From assembly GCF_000417875.1 (NCBI RefSeq), contig NW_006920870.1, forward strand, positions 870,727-934,726: a stretch of DNA of 64,000 nucleotides, in the 5' to 3' direction. Positions 23,528-34,547 of this stretch are shown here, piece by piece (within the stretch, counting starts at the first letter, position 1; each line of letters opens with the position of its first letter). The notes beneath the pieces were generated by a model. The model saw only the letters and a list, made by a program, of their open reading frames with translations. It ran no database searches and was not told where the DNA came from. The stretch is from Pseudozyma flocculosa PF-1. Its lineage: Eukaryota; Basidiomycota; Ustilaginomycetes; Ustilaginales; Ustilaginaceae. A program made the translations under genes and the position numbers.

Positions 23528-24463
23528 CTGCTTCCGTCGGGCCGGCAGCCTGCCGCCGTCGAGCCGTCGCTGCGCTCGTCGCCTGTACTTGTACCATGTC
23601 GAACCCATCGTCGTCTTTCTTGTGCTCGTAGACGAGCGACCGCCGCCGACTGGGCCGCAGCGAGGCAGGAGGGCCTGCACGAGGAGTCGCAAGATGCTCG
23701 ATAGAGCAGCGCCTGGCATCGCATGGATGGCTGACGCACGTCGAGAGGCAGGCAATCGATGCCATCGTCGCATCTAGCTGGTGACCAGGCTTGGATTGCG
23801 ATGGCAACGAGGCCTCCCTCGTCTGACTGGCCGTCGGCATGGCCGCTCGGCTTATCGCCGTGATCCGCCCACCTCCTCCACTTCGGGGGGCGCGGCCAAA
23901 TTCGCATCGGACGGTCCGAAGAAGGACCGGGTTGCGGGCGGGCGACAAAAGGGCTGAGGGCCATTACCCTTCAGGCGTTGGGCGCCAGGCAGGCAGGCAG
24001 GCCATGTGAGCGGGGCCCGGGGCCCAAGGCCAGAGGCAGAGGCAGAGGCAGGAGCAGAGGCTAGGATCCGACTGGGGACCCTGGTTAGCCTCGATTTCCA
24101 TCCTTCTTGGCCCCCCCGGCCGGCCTTGCTGCCTAGACTGCTGCTGGTGCCGCCTCCCGAGGAAGATCCCCCGCGATCCTCCGTGTCCCCCCTTCCTCCC
24201 TCTGCACCTTCACCTATCTCTTTTTGTCATCCTCGCCTACTCTCCTTACGCCTGGGCGTCTGCTGCTTGCTCATCTGCATCCCTGCCGGCGTCGTTCCTC
24301 CGTTCGCGACTTTTCCCAGGTCGACTCGCCCACTTTCTTTCGACAATCTCGACAGCGACAGCAGCAGCAGCAGCGTCGTTGGGCCGCAATCCTCTCTCCT
24401 CGCTACCGCCGCAGGCCCTTGCACAACTGATTCCGTCTCCTTATAGCACAGCCGCTCACCGAT
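23528..24463. other. intergenic region upstream of glutamate-cysteine ligase
   Basis: About 935 nt between two plus-strand genes. It holds GGCAGAGGCAGAGG-type repeats near 24030-24060, a CT-rich stretch from about 24130 to 24350 typical of a fungal promoter/5' leader, and a short CAG run near 24358-24375. No gene is supported. Confidence 0.45.
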
Positions 24464-26804
24464 ATGGGACTTCTCTCGCTGGGCACGCCGCTCGACTGGC
24501 CGTCCGCGCGGCCACTCGCCCCGCACGTCCGCAAGCACGGCATCGAGCAGTTCCTCGCCCTCTGGAACAAGATCAAGGACCGACGGGGCGACATCCTCCT
24601 CTGGGGTGACGAGATCGAGTACATTGTCGTCGCGTTCGACGACGAGACGAAGAATGCAAAGCTCTCGCTCCGTCAGGAGGAGATTCTCAAGGTGCTCAGC
24701 CAGAGCGACCACGAGACCCGCGAAGCCGCGCCCGGCCTCGCCAGCCAGATCCCCACCTTCCACCCCGAGTACGGCAGGTTCATGCTCGAGAGCACTCCGG
24801 GAAGCCCCTATGGCGCCAGCCCAAAGGAGCTGCGCGGCGTCGAACGCAACATGCGCCTGCGGAGGCAGATTGCCCGCTCCCACCTCAAGCCAAACGAGCT
24901 CCCCATCACCCTTACCTCGTTCCCTCGCCTCGGCGTCACCGACGCGCCCTTCACCGAGCCCCACTTTGAGGCCAACGGCAACGCCAGCAGGTCCATGTTC
25001 CTTCCAGACCAGATCATCAACCCGCACGCCCGCTTCCCCACGCTCACCGCCAACATCCGCAAGCGTCGCGGCTCCAAGGTCGCCATCAACATGCCCATCT
25101 TCAAGGACGTCAACACGCCCAGCCCATTCATCGACCCCTCGATTCCCTGGGACCGCGACTTCTTCCCCGAGGACCGCGAGGCCAAGGCGGGCGCGGCCAA
25201 GCCCGACCACATCTACATGGACGCCATGGGGTTCGGCATGGGGTGCTGCTGCCTGCAGGTCACCTTCCAGGCCTGCTCGGTGCAGGAGGCGAGGACCGTC
25301 TACGACCAGCTGATCCCCGTCGGGCCGCTGATGCTGGCGCTGACGGCCGCCTCGCCGGCATACCGCGGCTACCTGGCCGACGTCGATTGCCGCTGGAACG
25401 TGATCTCGGCTGCCGTCGACGACCGGACACCGCAGGAAAGGGACGAGAAGCCCCTCCCTCTCGACGGCCACACGCCGCGGGGCGGGCTGGACCGCGACTC
25501 GATCCGCATGCAGAAGAGCCGCTACGACTCGGTCGACTCGTACATCTCGCAGGACCCCTTGAACCGCAAAGAGTACAACGACAACCCGCTGCCAGTCAAC
25601 GAGGAGCTGCGGCAGCATCTGCTCGACTCGGGCGTCGACGAGCTGCTGGCCAACCACCTCTCGCATCTCTTCATCCGCGACCCGCTCGTCGTCTTTTCCG
25701 AGATGGTCGACCAGGACGACAACCTCTCGACCGACCACTTTGAAAACCTGCAATCCACCAACTGGCAGACGATGCGCTTCAAGCCGCCACCGCCGGGCGG
25801 CCAGATTGGCTGGCGCGTCGAGTTCCGCAGCATGGAGGTCCAGATCACCGACTTTGAGAATGCGGCGTTCAGCGTCTTTATCGTGCTGCTAACGCGCGCC
25901 ATCCTCAGCTTCGGTCTCAACTTCTACATGCCCATCTCCAAGGTCGACGAGAACATGGACCGGGCGCACCGGCGAGATGCCGTCAACACGGAAAAGTTCT
26001 TCTTCCGCAAGGAGGTCTACCGGACGCGGAACCGGCACCACTCGCGGGCGAGCTCGGCCGAGGGCCAGTATGGCGACATCCGCTCCAGGTCGGCCTCGCG
26101 GACGGGGTCGGGGCGCGCCACGCCGATCAATGGCCATAGCAACGGCGCAGCGGGCGCCGACCGGTTCGGCGCACTGGCCGAAAACTGGCCGCCGGTCGAG
26201 GACGAGTATGCCGAGTACTCGATGGACGAGCTGATCAACGGCAAGGTGCGTCTAGCAGCGGGGCCTGCGACGGTGGCAATGGCGCTGGAGCTCGCTGGCT
26301 GACTGAGCGAACTCGCCTTTGCTCTTCTTTTCTCCTCTTTTCTCCCCGTCTCGGCAGGGTGACGAGTTCCCTGGCCTGCTCACGCTCATCTACAACTATC
26401 TCGACTCGCTCAACATTGACGTCGAGACGCGGTGCGAGATGGGCCTGTACCTGGAGCTGGTGGGAGCGCGGGCCAACGGATCGCTCATGACGACGGCCAC
26501 CTGGATCCGCCAGTTTGTGCAGAGCCATCCAGAGTACAAGAAGGACTCGGTCGTGTCGCAGAGGATCAACTACGACGTGAGTGGGGCTCGGCGCCGGCGC
26601 ACAGCCTCCGGTCGATGCGTGGTTTGCGACCTTTGGCTGACTTTCTTGCTCCTTCTTCGTCCCTTATTGCCGTCGAACCGGCAACAGATGATCAAGAAGC
26701 TCGACGAGATTGAGCGGGGCGTGGTGGATGCGCCGGGCTTCCTGCCGGCCGGATACGCGCGGCGGCGGACCAGCCAGGAGACGCAGCCGGAGCTGGGAGC
26801 GTAG
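24464..26804 (+). CDS. GSH1: glutamate-cysteine ligase (gamma-glutamylcysteine synthetase)
   Basis: Three exons: 24464..26245, 26358..26576, 26688..26804, giving 705 residues, close to the eukaryotic catalytic subunit length. It catalyses ATP-dependent joining of glutamate and cysteine, the rate-limiting step of glutathione synthesis, in the cytosol. Seen: MGLLSLGTPLDW at the start, GDEIEYIVVAFD (glutamate/metal-binding region of the family), PEYGRFMLESTPGSPYG, the MDAMGFGMGCCCLQVTFQ segment characteristic of eukaryotic GCS, and WRVEFRSMEVQITDFENAAF. Residues ~545-590 form a Ser/Arg-rich low-complexity insert between catalytic helices. The first donor is GTGCGT, a rarer form in this window. 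Redox control by Cys residues is known in the family but cannot be judged here. Confidence 0.95.
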
Positions 26805-27287
26805 CTGCGGGCCCAATCATGCATGGCCATAACCTCTGTATCTTCTAACGCAGCATGGCCGCTTATTCCTAGACGCGTGGACCGAAGCCTCTGGCAGCCA
26901 GCAATGAGGGGGGGATCTCGACGACCTCGCAGCATGCTCGTGGGATGTGCGAGGGAGAGCGGGGGGGGGGGGGGGGGGGGGGCATGTCGGCCGTGCGAGA
27001 GGAGGCTTGCCGCAAAGCCATGACGCCGACGCGCAGCCGAGCTGACATCAAGGGTCCGCCGCTGCTTGCTCCGGATGTGGAGCAACGAGGGTCCCGTCCG
27101 ATGGATGGCCGTCCAGGAGTCAAAGCCAGCAGCTCCCTGGGCCGCTGGCTGGCCTGATAGGGCATCGTGAAAGCCTCGACCGCTCTCACCTCTGGCCTCG
27201 ACCACCACTCCGTTCGCTCCTACCGCGTGCCTCCATCCCCTCGCCTAGCTCACCTGCCATCCAACCCCGGCCCCTCATTGACGCACC
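26805..27287. other. intergenic region GSH1 / DUF1769 gene
   Basis: About 480 nt between two plus-strand genes; contains a pure 22-base G tract at 26961. No gene is supported. Confidence 0.5.
26961..26982 (+). repeat. G22 homopolymer
   Basis: Twenty-two consecutive G residues lying about 160 nt beyond the GSH1 stop codon. Length may be unreliable because homopolymers are error-prone in assembly. Confidence 0.85.
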
Positions 27288-28403
27288 ATGGCGCCCTCTC
27301 TCCGCATCTCGGCGGGACCCTCGGTCGATTCGCTCTCGACGGTGGCCGTCAACCACGACGACTCGCCCCTCAGCATCTCGACGTCCAACTTCCAGGGCCG
27401 CCTGACGGTGCGCATCAAGAACTTTTCGGGCGAGCAGCCGTCGGGCGCATCGGCGCAGGCCGACTCGGCCTACTTCAACGGCGGCCTGGGCAAAGGGTGT
27501 TCGTGGTCGATGCAGATCCAGGGACGCTTCCTCTCGCCCTCGCCCATTTCGAGCGACGACCTCGTCTTTGGCAACGAGTTTGACCGCCCCATCAAGGACC
27601 ACCTGCCCTACGGCACCGGGCTCGCCCTCCAGTTTGCCAAGGTCATCGACCCCAACCTCCAGCACGACCTGTACGCCGAAAAGCCCTGGGCCTTTTCGCC
27701 CTACATTGCCACCATGGGCCGCGTAGCCACCGCCCGCCTCGCCGCCGACAAGGCCGAGGGCAAGGACGGCTTTGATGGCTGGCCCGCCTTCCCCTCTGCC
27801 GAATCCGACACCGGGCCGCGGTACCTCGACGAGGACGTCACCTCGCTCTTCTACACGGCCGACGGCAAGCTCGACACGGCCATCGAGCCCGACGAGGACG
27901 CCGTCAAGAACCTCCGCGGCGGCGAGGCCGGCATCGAAAAGGCCCACGACTACCGCAAACGCTGGTTTGGCAACAAGGCCCACCGCCAAAAGTGCCCCGT
28001 CACCAGCGACCAAGTCGTCACGGCCGACTTTTTCAACGGCTTCATCGACTTCAACGACCTCACCCTGCACATCCCCTTTAGCGGCGGCCTCAGCTTTGAC
28101 CGTAAGTCGTCGTTCTCCCCTCGCACCAGCAGCGTCGCATCGTCGACTGACCGATGAGGCCTGATAATCCCTATACCCACCCTCTGCGGCCACAGTGAAA
28201 AAGTACTGGGACGGCCAGCCGGTGCGGTACGTGTGCAAGGACCAGAAGTCCGGCACCGTCTTTTTCGTCATCCAGTGAGTCTTCGTGCGGCGCTAGGCCT
28301 GGCAGCGGTAGGCAGCGGCAGCTGATGCCTTTCCCCGCCCACCGTCTCTTCGAATCCGCCCCTTTTCCCTTGCAGGTTCGACATCACCGATCTCGACCAA
28401 TAG
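27288..28403 (+). CDS. DUF1769-family fungal protein
   Basis: Three exons: 27288..28101, 28196..28274, 28376..28403, giving 306 residues; the last exon encodes only FDITDLDQ. The sequence has LRISAGPSVDSLSTVAVN, a GRLTVRIKNFSGE strand, IQGRFLSP, VFGNEFDRPIKDHLPYGTGLAL and AEKPWAFSPYIATM, the pattern of fungal DUF1769 (PF08588) proteins, whose biochemical function is not established. No signal peptide or transmembrane helix is visible, so a cytosolic or nuclear protein is likely. The third exon is very short but both splice sites are canonical (GTGAGT, TTGCAG) and the frame closes cleanly. The start is preceded by ACGCACC and is the first ATG of the frame. Confidence 0.75.
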
Positions 28404-28988
28404 TCGGCCGATCCACCCCCTCTTTGCCGTTATTAGAACACTCGCACCGTAGCTTCGCGCTTCTGCAATACACGGAACCCCGGGCAGCCCCTGTTTGAAA
28501 GTCCTACCTAGCTCGCCATGCGCAGTCGATCCAGACGGAGGTTGAAGACACTCGAACGGGATCCCATTCCAAAAAGATCGAACGAGGTCTAGCCGCGACA
28601 AGGGGAGATTGAGGGAGGAGGATGACGGAGAGGGTTTTGGAGCAAAAGGGGGCGGGAAAACTACGTGAAACCGTTACGACGAGGCAAATACGATCGCGGC
28701 TTGAGATCTCACGATCAGGCAAGCGGCGATCTCGAAAGAAGAAGCAGAGGAAATGGGAAGGGGGAAAGAGGGCTGTAGCTATGTAGAAAGACGTGGATGA
28801 CAGAAAGAGTCCGTGATTTGAGACGCGCCGGTGCCTTGAAGCCGAGACGACCGCGACCGATGCTTGTTGCGGGCAGACGAGTGCCGTGCCTTGCCACGTC
28901 GCTGGGCCATCGTCCGCGCCTCAGCATAGCCCACGAGAAGAGCCATGCAAACATCGCCATGCACCCCGCTAGGACGCCATCATGCCCT
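28404..28988. other. convergent intergenic region DUF1769 / mucin-like gene
   Basis: Shared 3' region of two convergent genes, about 585 nt. The minus-strand frame at 28715-28960 has no protein character and lies beyond the stop codon of the mucin-like gene. Nothing else is seen. Confidence 0.5.
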
Positions 28989-31313
28989 CTAAGGAGGGGG
29001 GGTGGTGCCCGAGCTGCCGTCAGCCGGGGGCGTCGTGGTGTCAGCGGGAGGGGTGGTGGTGTCAGCCGGAGGAGTGGTGGTGTCGGCAGGAGGAGTGGTG
29101 GTGTCAGCCGGCGGCGTCGTGGTGTCAGCCGGAGGCGTCGTGGTGTCAGCGGGAGGGGTGGTGGTGTCAGCCGGAGGAGTGGTAGTGTCAGCCGGCGGCG
29201 TCGTGGTGTCAGCCGGTGGCGTCGTGGNNNNNNNNNNNNNNNNNNNNNNNNNNNNNNNNNNNNNNNNNNNNNNNNNNNNNNNNNNNNNNNNNNNNNNNNN
29301 NNNNNNNNNNNNNNNNNNNNNNNNNNNNNNNNNNNNNNNNNNNNNNNNNNNNNNNNNNNNNNNNNNNNNNNNNNNNNNNNNNNNNNNNNNNNNNNNNNNN
29401 NNNNNNNNNNNNNNNNNNNNNNNNNNNNNNNNNNNNNNNNNNNNNNNNNNNNNNNNNNNNNNNNNNNNNNNNNNNNNNNNNNNNNNNNNGTGTCAGCCGG
29501 AGGCGTCGTGGTGTCGGCAGGGGGAGTGGTAGTGTCGGCAGGAGGGGTGGTGGTGTCCGCCGGAGGCGTCGTGGTGTCCGCAGGAGGAGTGGTGGTGTCA
29601 GCCGGAGGGGTGGTGCTACCGCCATCAGCCGGGGGCGTCGTGGTGTCAGCCGGGGGCGTGGTGGTGTCAGCCGGAGGCGTCGTGGTGTCCGCAGGAGGCG
29701 TGGTGCTACCGCCATCAGCCGGGGGCGTCGTGGTGTCAGCCGGAGGCGTGGTGGTGTCGGCGGGGGCGTGGTGGTGTCCACAGGAGGCGTGGTGCTGCCG
29801 CCATCAGCCGGGGCGTCGTGGTGTCCGCAGGAGGCGTGGTGCTGCCGCCATCAGCCGGAGGCGTGGTGGTGTCAGCCGGGGGCGTCGTGGTATCGGCAGG
29901 AGGCGTGGTGCTGCCGCCATCAGCCGGAGGCGTGGTGGTGTCAGCCGGGGGCGTCGTGGTATCGGCAGGAGGCGTGGTGCTGCCGCCATCAGCCGGAGGC
30001 GTGGTGTCGGTCGGGGGCGCAGGCGAGCCGCCGTCAGCCGGAGGCGTCGTCGAACCACCGTCAGCGGGAGGGGTGGTCGAGCCGCCGTCGGCAGGCGGCG
30101 TCGTCGAGCCACCGTCAGCCGGAGGAGTCGTCGAGCCGCCGTCAGCCGGAGGAGTCGTCGAGCCACCGTCGGCAGGAGGCGTCGTCGAGCCGCCGTCGGC
30201 CGGAGGGGGGGTCGATCCACCATCAGCCGGAGGAGTCGTCGAGCCACCGTCGGCAGGAGGCGTCGTCGAGCCGCCGTCGGCCGGAGGGGGGGTCGATCCA
30301 CCATCAGTGGGCGGGTTAGGGGCAGCAGCGGTGACAGTCTTGGTCTCCGTGGCCGTGGCAGCCGTCTTGGTGACGGTAGCTGGGGCGTTGGTAACGGTGA
30401 CCTTGGGGCCGTCGACAGTCACAGTCTGGGTAGCCGTCGAGGTGGCCTGGACGGTGCGGTCCTCGGTGATGGTAACCGAGTTGGTTGCCGTGGCGGAGAC
30501 GGTCTCGGTGACGTTGACAGCGTCGCCGGTGACGGTCGCGGTGACGAAGGCCGTCCTGGTCTTGGTGCGAGTCCAAGGCGCAGTCTTGACCTTGGTCGAG
30601 GTGACGGTCTGGGTGATGGGGTGACCGTGGTAGCGCGTGATGGTCTTGGTCGTTGTCTTGGGCTTGTAATGGTCGACGCCGTAGACGATCTGGAGGCAGG
30701 CCTCCTGGGCGACATCGCGGTAGGCGCGCAGCCAGCGGGGGACGCTGGCGGCGCGACGGTCGAGCGGCTCGGGGGTAGGCTCGACGACGTTGCCCTGGCC
30801 GTCGACGGTGACGGTGACGGTGGCGGTGGGCGTGACAGTCTCGGTGACGTCGTCGCCGGCCACCGTGACGGTCTCGGCGGCGGAGGTCTCGGTGGCGGTG
30901 GCGGCCTCGGTGACGGTGGCCGTCACGTCGTGGTCCTCGGTCTGCGTGGCGAAGACGGTGGCCACGGTGGTCTCGAAGGTGCTCTTGTTGGTGGGGATGT
31001 CGGTGACGGTGGCGTTCCTGGTCTTGGTCTTGTAGTGGACGGGGGTCTTGGTCGAGGTGACCTTCTTGACCTTGGTGACAGTGGGGTGCACCGTCTTGTA
31101 CTTGAGCTTGGTCACGGTCTTCTGGTGCGGGTGGGCACCGTTGAGGTAGGCCGAGCACCAGGCCTTGGACGAGCCGGGGCGGGCGATGATGATGCGCTTG
31201 GCGGCGTTGATGCGAGCCTGCTGCTTGCTGGTCGTGGCGGCCTCGGCGACATCAACGGGGGCCGAGAAGGCCAGGAAGAGGCCGATGAGGAGGAGCTTGG
31301 GGCTGACCTGCAT
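28989..31313 (-). CDS. secreted mucin-like Thr/Pro repeat protein (gap and frame breaks inside)
   Basis: Reads leftwards from ATG at 31313. The N-terminus MQVSPKLLLIGLFLAFSAPV...AEA is a clear signal peptide, followed by a ~310-residue Thr/Val-rich region (TVTATVTEAATATETS, TKTRTAFVTATVTG and similar) with two short Cys-containing units (AWCSAYLNGAHPHQ, EACLQIVYGVDHY). From about residue 330 it becomes a repeat of PPADGGSTT (9 residues) and then PPADTTT (7 residues). The repeat is interrupted by an unresolved gap of 262 N at 29228-29489 and by two apparent one-base losses near 29757-29765 and 29810-29818. Beyond the gap the repeat frame closes at TAG 28989-28991 after ADGSSGTTPPP. Such heavily O-glycosylatable proteins are secreted or wall-associated; no GPI-anchor signal is seen. 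Exact function unknown. Confidence 0.7.
29000..30310 (-). repeat. 21/27-bp coding tandem repeat with assembly gap
   Basis: Degenerate direct repeats encoding PPADTTT (21 bp) on the left and PPADGGSTT (27 bp) on the right, in the mucin-like gene. Copies are too similar for reliable assembly, which explains the N run at 29228-29489. Confidence 0.9.
29228..29489. other. assembly gap (262 N)
   Basis: Run of undetermined bases inside the tandem repeat of the mucin-like gene; its true length is unknown. Confidence 0.99.
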
Positions 31314-33151
31314 GGCGGCGAGAATTGGGTCAAAAGAGTGTAGAGTCGGGTCTGGGGTTGAGTTCGATTGGGAGCCGGAGAGGATCCAAAGAGGGCCGAG
31401 TGGGGCAGGTCAGGGAAAGGGGAGGGGAGTGAGCGAGGAAGCGGGGAGGGGAGAGGGGTTGGAATGGGATCTTGATGGGGATGGAATGGGATCTGAACGG
31501 TGAGGGGCGCCAAGTCTGACTTCTTATAGGCCGGCGAGCGCGACGATGGTGTCCTGGGCGAGTTAGTTAGGCGTCTGCCGTGTAGCCAGGGCTTCCATGA
31601 TGCGGACGGGTGGTGCTGCGACTGGCCACTGTGTGTTCATCGGTAAGCTCGAGGACGGCTCCGGAACACTGTCTCGAGCGGCCCTCGACGTGGCTCGAGG
31701 TGGATCAACAAGCACATCACGGGCCGAGGACGGTCTGGCCTTGTGTGAACGCCGAACGGCGGACGGACGAGGGACGACATGCAAGCGGCGAGCGGCCCCT
31801 CCCGACGGAAGGGAGACACGAGGCTGTCGTCGGTCATCAAGGCTCTCGGCATCGCGGAGGGGGCGAGAGTAGCCCTTGGCGTCGTGCTGGGACGACGGCA
31901 CGGCGACCTAAAGATAGACACGCCTGTGAGACCGGCGCAATGATCGACAGAGCGAGCAAGAGCGCGTGTGAGTCCGACGGTCAGCTGCTGTTCGGCTTGT
32001 CAGCAGCCTCCCCGCCCTCGGACGCATGCAACAGCCGGTGAAGGGTTTGCGTCCCGACCGAGGCATCTGCGATCCGGGCAGCGGCAGCGTGAGAGTGGGC
32101 CCAAGTGGATTGAGCTCAGTGTGTCCTGGCGCGTGAGTTGGTAAAGTAGAGACGGCCAGGCCCAAGGGAGAGGGAGACAGCAGCAATCTGCAGGGATTGG
32201 ATCTGACAGGCTCGAGGCAGGGCACCATTGGCGAGGCCGAGGCGCAGCTCGCCATGAAGCGATGCGAGCACGGGAGGCGGAGAAGGCGGGGAAAGGACTG
32301 CCATTGTGGGGAGGCCACGGAGCGTGGGTCGGGTCTAGTGGTGTGCGCGATGATCTGCAGAAGCCACGTTGCCCCGTGGCCGCCGCCATGCGCCTGAATT
32401 GCGGATGCGGTGGATACGATGGCTGGGAGGAGGGGAGGGGCTGGGCACTGGACGCCCAAACAGGAAAGGGCCACCGAGAATCGCGGGTGGGCCGGTGACG
32501 GAGTGAGGGAGCAGGTCGGGCAGAGGAGAGGCAGTGAAGCTTTCGATCCGGACGGCGATGGAGCGGTGTTGCTGCAGCTGCTGTTCCCGGGCCGTGTTGG
32601 TGGTGGCGCTGGGTCGGTGGTGGTGGTGGTTGTTGTGATGGCGGCGGTGGCCGTTGGTGCGCTGCGCCTGGCAGGAGAGCTTTGCTGCCCGCCCGCAGGA
32701 GCATGGCCGAGGGACAGCTCGACTTTGCCTGGCACTGCTTGACAGGAGGCTGGAGGCGGACGGCGGCTTGGCCTGGCCTCGGCCCCTCCGCCTGTGCGCA
32801 CGGCTGAGTTGCAACTTCGCCGAACGCGGCCAAAAAGGCGGAAGGCGGGAAAAGGTGGCCTTGGCCTGGCAGCAGCAAGCACCAAGCAGCCCACCGCCAG
32901 CTAAGCTTCTTCGCAAGCGGAGCCAGCAGCAGCGCGGCCTCGCCTCACCTGCCTCCCGGTCCACCACCCACGGCCACCAGCCCCATCTGGCCTCTTGCCT
33001 CGCCTGCTCCTCGGCTTTTCCTCCGCTCCGCCACCGCCATCTACCGACGCCGACCCTCCTCGGCTGCGATATCGGGTCAGCCCAACCGCACCCGCAAGCT
33101 GAATCGGCGTCGATCATCGCCCGCGACTACCTGGCTCGTCACAGCGACAAG
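31314..33151. other. divergent region mucin-like gene / ICT1-like gene
   Basis: About 1.84 kb between two divergent starts. It holds a TATA-like element for the mucin-like gene (31523-31528, minus), a GGCCT-motif block near 32768, and GGT-trinucleotide repeats near 32595-32650. Open frames such as 31908-32894 (-) have no recognisable domain and are not supported as genes. Confidence 0.45.
31523..31528 (-). promoter_or_regulatory. TATAAG box upstream of mucin-like gene
   Basis: TATAAG on the minus strand 210 nt before the mucin-like ATG, followed by purine/pyrimidine-rich leader sequence. A plausible core promoter element; not proven. Confidence 0.4.
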
Positions 33152-34359
33152 ATGCTCGGCAGACATCTCTTCGTCATCAACGGCCTCGCCCCTCGGCGGC
33201 TCGGACAGCCGGCGGCCGGGCGGTCGTTCCATCTGGCAGCCAGCGTCGTCGTAGTGCCTCGGCCACAGCTGCAATCGCAGTCTAGCAAGGCATCCGTCGG
33301 GTCCTCGCTGCCATGGTCCAATTCCTCGCTGCCATTCCCACATCCGAATCGTCGCCGCCGGACTCAGCTGCTTCGGACACCAGCATTGGGGTTCAGCAGC
33401 AGCGCAAGGCTATGCGCCGTCAGGGAGTACGACGAAGAGGAAATGAGAAACCGTCGGAGCTGGCTCGCCAAGTTCCAAGACGTCAAGCTGAGAAGGGAAG
33501 ACTACGACACCAGCTTTGCTCGGAGCAGCGGTCCGGGCGGTCAGAATGTAAACAAGCGTGAGTGCGCAACCGGCCTCTGAGCTTGGCGAACCGTCCGCCG
33601 TTCAAGCCCGCACTGTCCTGACGATCGACACCGGACACCTCGACTTGAAACCCCTCCGCCACGCGGTCACAGTAAACACAAAGGCAGAGGTGCGCCTCGA
33701 CCTCAGCCAGGCAGCGGCCAAGCCGCCCCCGCCGGGCACTCCAGACGCCAGTCCGCGCAGCTGGCTCACCCGCGATCTCGCATCCAGGCTCGCCAAGCAG
33801 TCGGTGAGTTGCCTCCGGATGCGCATGGACGTCCGCGTGCGCGTGCGCGCGCGCTTGCGCCCCTGTCCCGTGCCATATCGCCCAGACTCCACCGGTCTCC
33901 TTACCCGCTGACAAGCCTTCGCCTGGCCCACTGCTTGTTTACCTTCGCCCGCCGTTGCCGCCAACAGTCTTACTACGTGGCGTCGTCGCACTCGCTGCTG
34001 GTCACGAGCATGCGCCATCGGACACAGGAGGCCAACCTGCAGGACGCCCTCGACAAGGTAAGGCAAAGGCACGCTCAGCCGCACGGGGGAGATGTTGATC
34101 CACTCCTCTCCGCCCACCCTTCCTCGTGGCACAATGTCTCGTCCGAATATACGCTTACCGTGACTCGACGCCTCGCCCCTCACTTCCGTCTCAGCTTCAC
34201 GCACACGTGCTCGAGGTCGCATCCGAAGGCATCGTCGGCGAGACGAGCGAGGAGCAGCGCCGCAGGGTGAGGGCGCTCGAGGCTGCAGAGCAGCGCAGGA
34301 AGAAGGCCAACAAGATCAAGAGGAGCGACGTCAAAAGCGGCCGCAAATTCAAGGGATAA
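33152..34359 (+). CDS. ICT1-type mitochondrial peptidyl-tRNA hydrolase (RF-1 domain, GGQ)
   Basis: Four exons: 33152..33557, 33673..33803, 33968..34057, 34195..34359, giving 263 residues. The N-terminus MLGRHLFVINGLAPRRLGQ is basic and presequence-like. The RF-1 domain carries the catalytic motif RSSGPGGQNVNKLNTKAEVRL (GGQ at about residue 129-131), which is formed across the first splice junction; the third exon encodes a conserved SYYVASSHSLLVTSMRHRTQ strand-turn. The C-terminus is the Lys/Arg-rich tail (RRKKANKIKRSDVKSGRKFKG) that in ICT1/YaeJ proteins inserts into the ribosomal mRNA channel. These proteins release peptides from stalled mitochondrial ribosomes; ICT1 is also a large-subunit component. 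An open frame extends upstream to 32654, but the 33152 start gives the mitochondrial signal. Which of the ICT1/C12orf65-like groups it belongs to is not settled. Confidence 0.88.
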
Positions 34360-34547
34360 ACAACCGGGCGACCTGACCAGCGTTTGCCGCGTATCCGTCG
34401 CGCTGCCGCGCCAGTCCAGCCAAGGCAGGCCACGCGGATCTGGCCACGCCCTCGCTGCCTGTCAAGGGACCGACGGAATGGCTCGACGCGCCGATCCCAG
34501 CGTTCGACGTTCCGACGCGGCTGTCTTCGGGCGGACCACGGAAAGGA

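Noticed and set aside
24227..25753. 508-codon minus-strand frame opposite GSH1
   Set aside because: Antisense shadow; composition is V/D/R-rich noise.
29000..30310. Regular direct repeats considered as a CRISPR array
   Set aside because: Repeats are contiguous, code for Pro/Thr units and have no unique spacers; the organism is a eukaryote.
28797..31343. 848-codon plus-strand frame with VVVSAGG and RRGVSRRR repeats
   Set aside because: It is the mirror of the minus-strand mucin-like repeats; the minus strand has the signal peptide, natural composition and a TATA box.
31908..32894. 328-codon minus-strand frame between the mucin-like and ICT1-like genes
   Set aside because: No domain, composition like other random frames, overlaps microsatellite-rich promoter DNA.
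32654..33151. Upstream extension of the ICT1-like frame
   Set aside because: The additional 166 residues have no protein character; the 33152 ATG gives a typical mitochondrial presequence.
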